A stretch of 64,000 nt of DNA from Crossaster papposus (taxonomy: Eukaryota > Echinodermata > Asteroidea > Velatida > Solasteridae), in the NCBI GenBank assembly GCA_037893245.1, contig JBAIAA010000102.1, positions 930,001 to 994,000 of the forward strand. Direction: 5' to 3'. The translations under genes were made by a program, and so were the position numbers. This document shows, piece by piece, positions 47,098 through 56,392 of this stretch. The notes under the pieces were generated by a model that saw only the letters and a list, made by a program, of their open reading frames with translations, searched no databases and had not been told where the DNA came from. How positions within the stretch are numbered: the first letter of the stretch is position 1; the number at the start of each line of letters is the position of its first letter.

Positions 47098-50000
47098 CAA
47101 TTTATTTATTTATTTATTCCATTTCTTTACCCAGGGTGTGCCCAAACAGTTTAAAACTGGTTTTCATTGGGGCCCTGCATACATCATCAAATAAAATAAC
47201 AGTACATATTATAAATACAAGGATATTACAGGAATTCTAAACATTAATACTAATTCTGATTTACGAGATAGGCAAAAACCCGCCAAATAAAAAACCTTTT
47301 AGGTGAAAAATAAGAAGGGGAAATTCCTATCCGGCTCCACATTATAGTGGCAACCAAGTTCTAACTCCGTAGATCAGCGCAATTGGCATAATATCTAACA
47401 CTCAGATGGCATGTCGGAGCTCTGATTTAAATGTGCTTAATGAGTCCAATGTTCGCAATTGTTCGGGCAGATTATTCCAAATATTTGCACCACTCACAGC
47501 GAAACTTGTGGCGTAGCATTCTTTTTTGGCGAAAGGAACTTTCAGTGCCGTGTGGGTTGATTGCCTTGTTTCGCGAATTACTGTAAGTGGTTTGAAAATA
47601 TTTGTCATGTACAAAGGAGTCATTTTGTTGATACTTTTGAAGACAAGAATAGCCTTTTTTGACTTGACTCTTTTTGAAAAAGGGGTCCAATTAAGACGAG
47701 CAAACATATCCTCTGAAGGGGTGAGGAAGGGACATTTAAGGATTATCCGCGCGGCTCTTTTGAGACATTTGTTTAACATATTATCGTGAGATATGTACCT
47801 TCCTCCCCACACAGTACAACAATACTCTAATGTTGGCATAACTAGACTTACAAATAGTGTGTGCAAGCTGTGCTGAGGAATACAATCACGGATTCTTCTT
47901 AGTATACCTAATTTAGACACCACATTTTTTCTTACGTATTCGACATGTGGGCCCCAACTTAATGCTTCATCAATAATTACACCCAAACATTTATAAGACT
48001 TCACATTTTCAATACGACTACCAGCAATGCATACATTTAAATTAACATTAGATATTTTCTGCCTAGTACCAATAAGCATGCATTTGGTTTTGGTGGCATT
48101 TAAAGCTAGCTTGTTTCTTCCGCACCAGTTGTGAAAACTAGTAAGAGCTGTATTTAAGCTACTTTCTATTATATTAATGTTGGAGGAGCTACACGTTAAT
48201 GTTGAGTCATCTGCATACATAAATAAGTTGCAGTTTGGGGCAATACAAAATGGAAGGTCACTAGTATAAACAATGAATAAAAGTGGACCTAGTATCGACC
48301 CCTGTGGAACACCAGTGTTTACGGACAGGACCTTTGATATGGTGCCGCCAATATTCACAGACTGACTACGTTCACTTAGGTACGACTTAAACCAATTTAT
48401 TACAGAAGATGACATGTTCATCCTTTCTAGTTTCTTTAGTAAGATTTCATGATCAACACAATCAAATGCTTTACTGAGGTCTATAAACACACTGCCTGTA
48501 ACTTGTCCATTCTCCATGGCCGCAAAACACTTGTTTGTCAAGTCATGTAGGGTGCTTTCAGTTGAGTGCAGGGGTCTAAATCCCGACTGGCAACTAGGAA
48601 TCAGATTGTTTTCATCAAGATATCTATATACCGATGAGTGCACCCATCTTTCTAAAATCTTAGAGATAATTGGCAGTATAGAAATTGGACGATAGTTACC
48701 TGTACTACATTTATCTCCTCCCTTGTGAATTGGTGTTACTAAAGCATGTTTCCAATCTTTAGGGTATCGCTCACATCTTATAGACAGGTTAACAATATGA
48801 GTTAAAGATTTAATGATATAAGGTGAAGCAATTTTAATCATTTTAACACTAATTCCATCCGGACCTGTTGCTTTCCCAACCGACATGGATGATATTTGCT
48901 TTCGAACAAACTCTTCTGTAATGTTAGGTACTACGCAATCTTCATCAACAGAATCAAATATAGAGGCGTCAGTATTGTCATCTATTTCAAGTTCACGCAA
49001 AGGGTAATTTCCAGCAGTACGCTTGCCGATTGTTGAAAAGTGTTCATTTAATGTATCAGCAATGTCGGCGATATTGTCAATATTTTCCCCATTTGGGGAA
49101 GTAATCGAATTTGGTACAGTTTTTTGTTTCTTAGGGAGTACCTCCTTCAGAGTTTTCCACAGCATAGAAGAGTTGCTTTTATTTTCTTCTATGGCGGATG
49201 TGTAGTAATTACTCTTTTTACTGCGGATTTTATTAGTAACATTGTTCCGCAGGTTTTTGTATGAATCCCAATGAATTTGTAAGCCTGTGTGCTTTGCAAT
49301 TTTGTGTACACGATCGCGCTGCCGCATAAGTTTAAGAATTTCGCTATCGAGCCACGGTACTGAGGCACCCCGAATGCGTTTGGTTTTGACTGGCGCATGG
49401 AGGTTAATAATACTCATAAATATGGAGTACCATATAGACCATGCATTATCCACATCATAACAACCAAAAACATCTTGCCATGGTGCATTACGGAGATCGT
49501 CCGTAAATGCATCACTGTTTATATTTTGTAGACATCGAAAATTTATTGAACGACCTTTCATTTTTGGTGTTTTCCAACTGTGTAGCCCATAAACAAGATA
49601 ATGATCACTGATTAGGACTGGTAAAACACCACAGTCCTTTATGAGCTCTGGGCGGGAACTAAAAATGAGATCGATGGTAGTTTTAGTAGATTCAGTGACA
49701 CGTGTTGGGTCATGTATGAGTTGCGCCATTTGGAACAAACTAAAGCAAGAAATAATTGGATTTGATTGCATACTATCGTATTCCTCTGAAACATCACAAT
49801 TAAAGTCCCCAGTTGTAATAATTTCTTTACATTCACACGAGGCCTTATTAAGGATATCACTCAGTTTTCCCATAAATTCGACAGAGCTTGAAGGAGGCCT
49901 ATAAATAGAACTGATAAGAACAGGCTGTCTTTGTTTACACTTAATTTCAACCCATATACACTCGACATCATCTATTTCGAGATCTTCACGACGAGAGAAC

Positions 50001-50575
50001 ATTAGGGTATCTCGAATGTAAATTGCAACCCCGCCACCATGTCGGTTCCTGTCTTTTCTGACAATAGAATAATTTGGTAGAGTTATTTCGTCATCAGAGA
50101 TTGAGGCGTCGCAAAAAGTTTCGTTTAGACAGATGATGTCGAATGGATTTTTAGACATTACAATCTTAAAATGGTCAAATTTGTTTATGAGGCTTCTTAC
50201 ATTAAGATGGGCGAATGAGAAACCCTCTGAACTTTGATTGCAGATAATACCATCTGTTATGTCTATTTTAGAACCTTGCCTTGTGGGTTGAGCAGCTCCC
50301 TGACCATTTTCAGATGTTGGTTCCACTCCTGGCCTCGATAATGTGTCGGGGCGGGTGCTCTGGTCTGGGATACTGGCACGGAACGTTGGGACCTGCACTA
50401 GCACTAGCACCAGCGAATTCGAGAAAGAAAAGCCTCGATCGAAGGAACAAATGCAACAATCATCATGTACTTTGCAACAACGGCACATTGCTATGGAGGA
50501 CGCCATGTTTGTTGATGTTTGATACCCACTATAGGTCACGTGACTTAGAGGGCGCAATCGGTCTATATAAAAGGT
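47098..50575 (-). mobile_element. Near full-length CR1/L2-like LINE
   Basis: Spans the intact ORF, a 300 bp 3' UTR and a terminal (AATA)n tail read on the minus strand at 47117-47100. The 5' end is taken at the TATA-like box near 50570. The first 160 bp at its 5' end recur in opposite orientation at 46838-46985, immediately left of the 3' tail. Confidence 0.8.
47402..50506 (-). CDS. Intact non-LTR retrotransposon ORF: endonuclease plus reverse transcriptase
   Basis: About 1034 residues from the ATG at 50506 (ORF open upstream to 50689). I chose this start because of the context aacATGG and a TTTATATAG box about 60 bp upstream on the same strand. The product nicks target DNA and reverse-transcribes its own RNA. 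An apurinic-type endonuclease shows HLNVRSL, NETF, TGDFN and SDH. The RT domain shows motif A FIDLSKAFDCVDHEILL, motif B GVPQGSILGPLLF and motif C FMYADDS. The N-terminus is Cys-rich (CRCCKVHDDCCIC). No stop or frameshift is seen, so it could be active or very recent. Sequence style fits the jockey superfamily (CR1/L2/Rex-like); the exact clade needs a tree. Confidence 0.93.
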   Translation of the reverse strand: MASSIAMCRCCKVHDDCCICSFDRGFSFSNSLVLVLVQVPTFRASIPDQSTRPDTLSRPGVEPTSENGQGAAQPTRQGSKIDITDGIICNQSSEGFSFAHLNVRSLINKFDHFKIVMSKNPFDIICLNETFCDASISDDEITLPNYSIVRKDRNRHGGGVAIYIRDTLMFSRREDLEIDDVECIWVEIKCKQRQPVLISSIYRPPSSSVEFMGKLSDILNKASCECKEIITTGDFNCDVSEEYDSMQSNPIISCFSLFQMAQLIHDPTRVTESTKTTIDLIFSSRPELIKDCGVLPVLISDHYLVYGLHSWKTPKMKGRSINFRCLQNINSDAFTDDLRNAPWQDVFGCYDVDNAWSIWYSIFMSIINLHAPVKTKRIRGASVPWLDSEILKLMRQRDRVHKIAKHTGLQIHWDSYKNLRNNVTNKIRSKKSNYYTSAIEENKSNSSMLWKTLKEVLPKKQKTVPNSITSPNGENIDNIADIADTLNEHFSTIGKRTAGNYPLRELEIDDNTDASIFDSVDEDCVVPNITEEFVRKQISSMSVGKATGPDGISVKMIKIASPYIIKSLTHIVNLSIRCERYPKDWKHALVTPIHKGGDKCSTGNYRPISILPIISKILERWVHSSVYRYLDENNLIPSCQSGFRPLHSTESTLHDLTNKCFAAMENGQVTGSVFIDLSKAFDCVDHEILLKKLERMNMSSSVINWFKSYLSERSQSVNIGGTISKVLSVNTGVPQGSILGPLLFIVYTSDLPFCIAPNCNLFMYADDSTLTCSSSNINIIESSLNTALTSFHNWCGRNKLALNATKTKCMLIGTRQKISNVNLNVCIAGSRIENVKSYKCLGVIIDEALSWGPHVEYVRKNVVSKLGILRRIRDCIPQHSLHTLFVSLVMPTLEYCCTVWGGRYISHDNMLNKCLKRAARIILKCPFLTPSEDMFARLNWTPFSKRVKSKKAILVFKSINKMTPLYMTNIFKPLTVIRETRQSTHTALKVPFAKKECYATSFAVSGANIWNNLPEQLRTLDSLSTFKSELRHAI

Positions 50576-50621
50576 CTGTAAGAAAATAGCGCAGCTAGCC
50601 GCAACGTTTTGGTTGCGTAAT

Positions 50622-51063
50622 GGCCCCTTACACAGGGCTGCGACCTTTGTGCCAGCTTTGAAAGACAAACATTTGGCCAGGACGCTCAATGGTCGCCTAA
50701 ACCCAGAAAATCATGTTTCTTTGTAACTGCTCCAGTGATCCTTGTGCCTCCCGAGCGTGACCATTTGGGCGACTAATGTGCCTCCACTCTCCAACCACGG
50801 CAACGATTGAAACCCCCTTCTGCCCCATTTGAGCCACCTTTGAGCAACCATCTCCGTCCTCGGCGACCTTTGTGCGACGTTTTGAACATGTTCAAACATT
50901 TACGGCGACCATGGTGTCCATGGGGATGTATGAACCTTCCGCGTACCACCTTTGAACGACCTAGGCAACCATTCTGCCTCCTTTGAGCCTCCAACGGTGA
51001 CCTGGCAAATTGTATGGTCGCACAAGATAGACGCAAAGGTCGCCATCTATATGTTAAGGGGGC
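50622..51063. mobile_element. Inverted-repeat element rich in GCGACCTTTG
   Basis: ggccccttacacagggctgc + gacctttgtg is imperfectly mirrored by cgcaaaggtcgccatctata + tgttaagggggc. Variants of gccacctttgagc recur throughout. Confidence 0.72.
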
Positions 51064-51160
51064 TTTAAGCCTTACACCACTTTTTAAAATGGCGCAAGCT
51101 ACTCAAGCTCATTTAATTCCATTCCTTTGTGTGTTTAATCAATGAAACTAACTATTTCCA

Positions 51161-51454
51161 TTGTTGTTAACCCAAGCGTACTCTACGTATAAAGCGACCG
51201 GGCCTTTCACTTTCAGGCCAACGCTTTACGTCGAGGATCAACCCGTTATTTGTTGTTCTCCCGTGCACCCGTTAAATTCCTGTATTGCTCTTTCTTGGTG
51301 TATTTTTATTTTTTCTTCTTCAAGGTATGTCAAATTAATTTGTTTCAACTGCATAATGTACGGGCATTGGTTCCGTGACTGCCCCTTCGCCAATACCTCC
51401 ACAATCTCGCACCAAACTAGACCCAACGCAAGATCTGCACTCCCTCTCGGATAA
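51161..51454 (+). pseudogene. Gag-like zinc-knuckle ORF remnant
   Basis: A 97-codon open frame holds one zinc knuckle of spacing C-x2-C-x4-H-x4-C near residues 67-80. The usual glycine after the second Cys is not conserved. Such knuckles are typical of retroelement nucleocapsid/Gag proteins. There is no protease or polymerase beside it, so it is probably a fragment. An exon of an unknown gene is the alternative. Confidence 0.4.
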
Positions 51455-51600
51455 ACTATTTATCATAACAGAGGCATCCCATGGCAAGCATCCAACGACC
51501 ACCATAGAACTTCATCCCTTAAATTGAAGGACCCTCCTCAGGATACACAATAAAATTCACAAGCACCGATGATAAGCCCACTGCTTGATTTATACGACCT

Positions 51601-51845
51601 GGGGCCAATTTCATAGAGCTGCTTAAGCACAAAATGTTGCTTAAGCAACAAAAACCCTTGCTTAATAAATCAGGTAAGGAGCCAAAATTCCATGCGATTG
51701 TTATGCTAAGCTAACAACAGCTAAGTACCAATCACAAACAATACACATCACATGGAGTTGTGGCTGGTAAGCTGGTTTGACTAAGCAAGAGAGTTTTGAG
51801 CTTAAGCATTTTGTCTGCTTAAGCAGCTCTATGAAACTTGCCCCT
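51601..51845. mobile_element. F4 MITE
   Basis: ggggccaatttcatagagct to cagctctatgaaacttgccc, with mirrored gcttaagcacaaaa ends. Confidence 0.87.
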
Positions 51846-51984
51846 GCCCCAAAGTGGCTAATTAGCAACTAAGGAAAAAGACAAGAAAAAATATATATAC
51901 CAAAGGGTTCAGGCAGACATTAATAAAATTGTCTGTATTGGGTTATCTAAATTTGTGGACAAATATCGTTCTAGTGATACATGT

Positions 51985-53030
51985 TGTTTAATATCCCAAG
52001 ATGGAATTGCTGAAAATATGACCGAGTAGAATGTTAAATGTATTCTGCTTAGAAAGATTTGGACAAATAATGCTCGGGATATGGTATTGAATCCCTGATG
52101 TATTGATTCCCGAATGGTATTCGCTGAAATTGACGATTGGTATAATTTCCTTTTGTTGTTGTTATGAATTGTGGTTCTTTGTATTTTATTCCGAATAACA
52201 GTTCTGAGCTAAAATCCCAGAAAGGGATTAGATTTGAATTGTTGTTTAATAATTTTGGCTAACTCTAAAAGTAAAACACTGTCTTGCATTTTAAATAACT
52301 ATGATTCCCCCAAAAACATTTAAAAAACATTCTGGACAAACAATTTGAAGGTCAATGATGGATGGTTTAATATCCCAAGATGGGATTTGCTAAAATGTTT
52401 TGGAGTATATATTGAAAATGTTTAATAAAATATACATTTGTTGTATTCCGTTTAGAAAGTCTGGTCAAATAATTGCTCTGGATATCGAAAGAGCCCTGAT
52501 GGATTGTATCCCAAAATGAAATTTACTGAAATTGATGATTGACAGATTTGTTTCTTTATAATTTTCGTAGTTCCAGGCAGATAATCCGAAGAGCGTTTGG
52601 GAGCTAATAATACCAAAGTGGGATTAGCTCTTTGCACTTAGCCCCGCGCTACTTCTGACTTATAAGTCCCTTATAAGCTCCTGGGGGTCAAAATATTCCT
52701 CCCAGATTATAGCCCTATGTGTAAGCTTTCCAATGATACATAATTATATGGGATTTGTACACTGTAAATGATATTTGTATATACAAACTAGCAACACGTA
52801 CAAAATCTTCGAAAACAGGCCTGAGTTTAAAGGGTTAATGGAATTGTGACTAAATATAATAGGACTTTTTCCTGTTGGTAATAAAATGTTTTGTAATTTT
52901 GTTTTTATAGTAAGAATTTTGTATAAATACCAGACAGATATTTATCCGGACAGATAATCCGAAGAGCCTATAGAGGGCTACAATCCCGAGTTGGGATTTG
53001 CTGAGATAATACATGTATATATCTATTGGT
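51985..53030. repeat. Diverged tandem repeat, about 390 bp unit
   Basis: taatatcccaagatggratt + tgctraaa occurs at about 51990 and 52377; a third, shorter match (gttgggatttgctgaga) is near 52990. cagataatccgaagagc also occurs twice. Confidence 0.6.
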
Positions 53031-53390
53031 TGTTTAATGTACAAATCTGATTCTATGTTTTACTTTTTGATGGCTATTTTATAGCTTCTTTCTATTTGAT
53101 GAATTTTGTAAAATAAGAAACCCTTTACTTATATGTACATTTTCCACATTGTAATAGTCGATGCAAAATATATAACTACACACTTAAACAATATATAATT
53201 TCGTGAATCAAGTAATTTTGTATATCAAAAGTTTTCACTTAAAGGGATCGTATACGTTTGGTAATTACTCCAAAAATTAATGGCAATAAAAACCTACTTG
53301 GTAAGAAATACAGCAGCTTTGGATAGTATAATGCATTTTTAGAAACTTTTTACTTCGAAGTACTGCAGTTATGGAAAAAGATATTACCTT

Positions 53391-53739
53391 TTATAACACC
53401 TCACTCACAGATTCTGTGTCTTGAATGGACGAGAGCGCGGCACGTGTCACTTGCTATTTTTACTATTTTTTACTTGCGCTATCCAAAAAGACTATACCAC
53501 GCAAAAAGGACTATGCGCAAAGCAACACACGAACTATGCGCATAGCAACGAAAGCGTGACTGAAACCCAGACGTGTGTTTCGGTGCATTGCGTAAACATT
53601 GCTCTATCACCTTCGCACCCGTTCATCAAGGCAACAAAGTACACGTATGATCGAGAGACGTATAATTCGGAGATTTTTTGTCATTACTATACTTTCAGGA
53701 AGCTTAAATTGTGCAGAATCTGTGAGTGGGGTGTTATAA
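53391..53739. mobile_element. Inverted-repeat element inside F3 copy 4
   Basis: ttataacacctcactcacag and attctg are mirrored by cagaatctgtgagtggggtg and ttataa. About 350 bp, no supported gene. Confidence 0.75.
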
Positions 53740-53915
53740 AACAAATATTGACTGCTTTATTTCGCGGTATAGTAAAACTAGCCCCCCTCGGTGATCCATG
53801 GAGCATTCTATTTTCCCTCGGCTTCGCCTCGGGAAAATAGAATGCTCCATGGATCACCTCGGGAGGCTAGTTTTACTATACCACTCAAAGCAGTCAATAT
53901 TTGTATATTATCCCC
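53740..53915. repeat. Long hairpin, 175 bp
   Basis: caaatattgactgctttatt and gtatagtaaaactagcc are mirrored. The inner arms gatccatggagcattctatt are mirrored around tcggcttcgcctc. Related sequence (atattgactgctttat, gtggagcattcta) is at 21625-21700. Confidence 0.88.
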
Positions 53916-54492
53916 AAAAATTTGAATCTGAGAAGCGTTACTGCAGTGACGTTTCTCAGACTGTGTATTCCAATGCAGATTATTCTTCCTGCGTGGACAT
54001 AACCGCTCCAGATTTTCGGAAATATCTCAAAATCGCTACCATCTTTTGAAATGAAATGTTTACAGGTTAGTTTTATGGTATATATCTATAACTATATAGG
54101 ATTGAAACAAACAATGGGTTCCAATTACCAAACGTGTACGATCCCTTTAAATATTTCTGCATTCATTATTATAAAGCCACAGTGTGATACTCGGCACCAG
54201 ATCAAACATGGCCACACTCACTCCCATGCTTTAATAAATTATAATAACAAAACCGAATTGTGTTTTTTGTATTCATTAAGGTTGTCTTAATATTATAATT
54301 AAGCTATTTTTTCATGCGGATGAGCGCAGCGAAGGAGCATGAAACGAGACTTTAATTTTGTCCCCGAACATCGCCGAGCTCAGTTCCAAATTTCAATTTC
54401 AAAAGGTTACCAAAATATTTCATTTGAAGTGCAGTATGATTCAAATTGGCAGCATTCCGATTCGTGCTAAATTCGTGAAATTCGTCCCATCA

Positions 54493-54719
54493 GGGCCCAA
54501 TTTCATAGAGATGCTAAGCACAACAATTTGCTTAGCATGAGAATTTGTCCTTGGCAAAAACAAGGTTACAGACCAAATTTTCATGTGATTTTTATTATTT
54601 TGATTGATAATCAGCTGGTTTTTTGCTTAGCATGAAAAACACGTCGAATTTTGGCTGTTAACCTGCTTTTAATGAGCAATACTTTGTTGTGCTTAGCAGC
54701 TCTATGAAATTGGGACCAG
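54493..54719. mobile_element. F4 MITE
   Basis: gggcccaatttcatagagat to agctctatgaaattgggacc; inner ends gctaagcacaac mirrored. Confidence 0.87.
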
Positions 54720-56063
54720 GTGGTCGGCGTAAAATCGAAGAAGCATATTCATTTGTTGTCATTCGTTTTAACACTTTGGTCATTTAAATTAATTTCATTA
54801 CCGTTACTTTTAAGAGTATATAAACGGAACCAAATTGAACGACAACAGCGTCAAATTAAATGAAGAAAAAAAAATTGCTTTTTTCAATTCAACACCCATT
54901 GCTCTACTACTAGACGAATTTAACAAATTTAGGACGAATCGATATGATAACAATTTGAATGTTACTAAACTTTAAATGAAATATATTGGTGACTTTTTGA
55001 AATTCAAATTTTAAATTGAGCTTGGCGATGTTTGGCGGCGAAATTAAATTATCGGTAAGGAATTTATGTGATATAAGTATTAAAATGAGCGGAAAAACCT
55101 ATATTAAAGGTCATATGCAAACGTAAATAACTACAAACTTGTAAAACTATAACACTTACGCTCAGTTCAGACAGGCGTTCCACAGTCGCGCCGAACCAAA
55201 TTGAAATCAAGTCGCTCCTGAGTCGCTCTAACAACTCCAGCAGTCGAGCGTTCGCCGTCTGGCGCACATTGTCGCCCGTATCCGTTTCAGACGTCGGACT
55301 CAATTCGCTCATTTGGTTCGGCGCGACTGTGGAACGCCTGTCTGAACCGAGCGTTACTTGACTGTTAGTAAATAATAGTATCAATCATCCTGTAAAATAA
55401 TGGCACCTGGTGTGCTGTAATTCTCGAGAGAGAAAAAATATTTGAATCACTTTTCATACATACACTGCCGCAATTTACAAAATCCAGTTAGTCCACATTT
55501 ATTTTATTGTTTGTAATCCATTACACTCTAAAAACTACTTTTGTATTTAGCGGGTAAACACTTTTATTGCTATCAGTTTGTAAACATGTTTGCTAAACGC
55601 AGGTATCCAATTCCTAAACATCAATGGTCAATGGCTAACGTTATCCGCAACCTCATTATTTGTTTTCTCTTTCTGGTAATGAGACTGCCAGGGATCCCTG
55701 AAAAGCGCCCTAGGCACTTTTTGGGAAAAGCATCTACCACATCGCGTACAGAACCGCGGGCCTTGAATCGCGGCGTATGTCACAGTGTTTGTGCCAGGTC
55801 AGCGCGAGCTCAGTGGCAGCGCCATGATTCAGCACTAGTGCTTGCAATTTCTCGACTTCAGGATTTGTTCTATTTGTCTTCGGAAAGGTCCCAGTAATCG
55901 TCATAGGTATTACTTTCTGGTCTTGATGGTTTTTTGGGGTAGAAAAGAATAAGCTTAAACAAATAATTTTGTCCCGTGTGGTGCACGAGGTGCATGGAAA
56001 TCAGCAGGGCTGATCATGCATCAAGACTGACCACGGTATAAACCTTAGTATAAACCTTACGAT
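54720..56063. other. Region 3' of SLC51A copy 2
   Basis: Holds the MITE at 55159-55353 and a possible minus-strand AATAAA at 55568-55563. The open frame at 55541-55897 has no recognisable domain. Nothing else seen. Confidence 0.5.
55159..55353. mobile_element. MITE with 40+ bp near-perfect ends
   Basis: cgctcagttcagacaggcgt + tccacagtcgcgccgaacca is mirrored by tggttcggcgcgactgtgga + acgcctgtctgaaccgagcg. Only about one mismatch over 42 bp by eye; probably a recent insertion. Confidence 0.92.
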
Positions 56064-56392
56064 CTACACCTCTACGACCGATCCATGGACGGCCCCGTAC
56101 GTGGCACCTTCGTCTACGCATCCCGTGCTGTACCGGCGTCGGCGCAGCGGTGTCCGCTCATCCACCTCCGACGCCTCGGCAGCTTCCTCGTCAACCGACG
56201 ACGACACGTCCCCACCCCGCAACATGCGCCCCCTGGCCCGGGCGATAAGGCTTGACAGATTGGCAGATTTCTTGTCCATGTGGCGGAACTTGGAGGGCAG
56301 GCTGATGACGTTGCCCTTGAGCGTGCGCAGGTACTTGATGCTAACGGGCTGAAAGACTATGCCCCAAAGGATCGTAATGAACGCATTCCAGC
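56064..56392 (-). CDS. SLC51A: SLC51A-like copy 2, last exon with cytoplasmic tail
   Basis: 329 bp including TAG, phase 1 in. Codes WNAFITILWGIVFQPVSIKY then LRTLKGNVISLPSKFRHMDK and a Ser/Arg/acidic tail ending in GSVVEV. The exon is far more GC-rich than its surroundings, as the other true exons are. A possible polyadenylation signal on this strand (AATAAA) is at 55568-55563. Confidence 0.87.

Larger units (their letters stand above)
53239..54151 (-). mobile_element. F3 MITE, copy 4, with nested palindromic insertions
   Basis: cttaaagggatcgtatacgt to cgtgtacgatccctttaaa. The body is interrupted between attaccttttat (about 53393) and attatccccaaaaatttg (about 53905) by roughly 510 bp of other inverted-repeat sequence. 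Confidence 0.85.

Noticed and set aside
53421-53840. 139-codon plus-strand frame
   Set aside because: Lies wholly within nested inverted-repeat elements and shows no recognisable domain.
55541-55897. 118-codon plus-strand frame with an RLPGIPEKRP stretch
   Set aside because: No family recognised, no splice or promoter context; kept only as unassigned.
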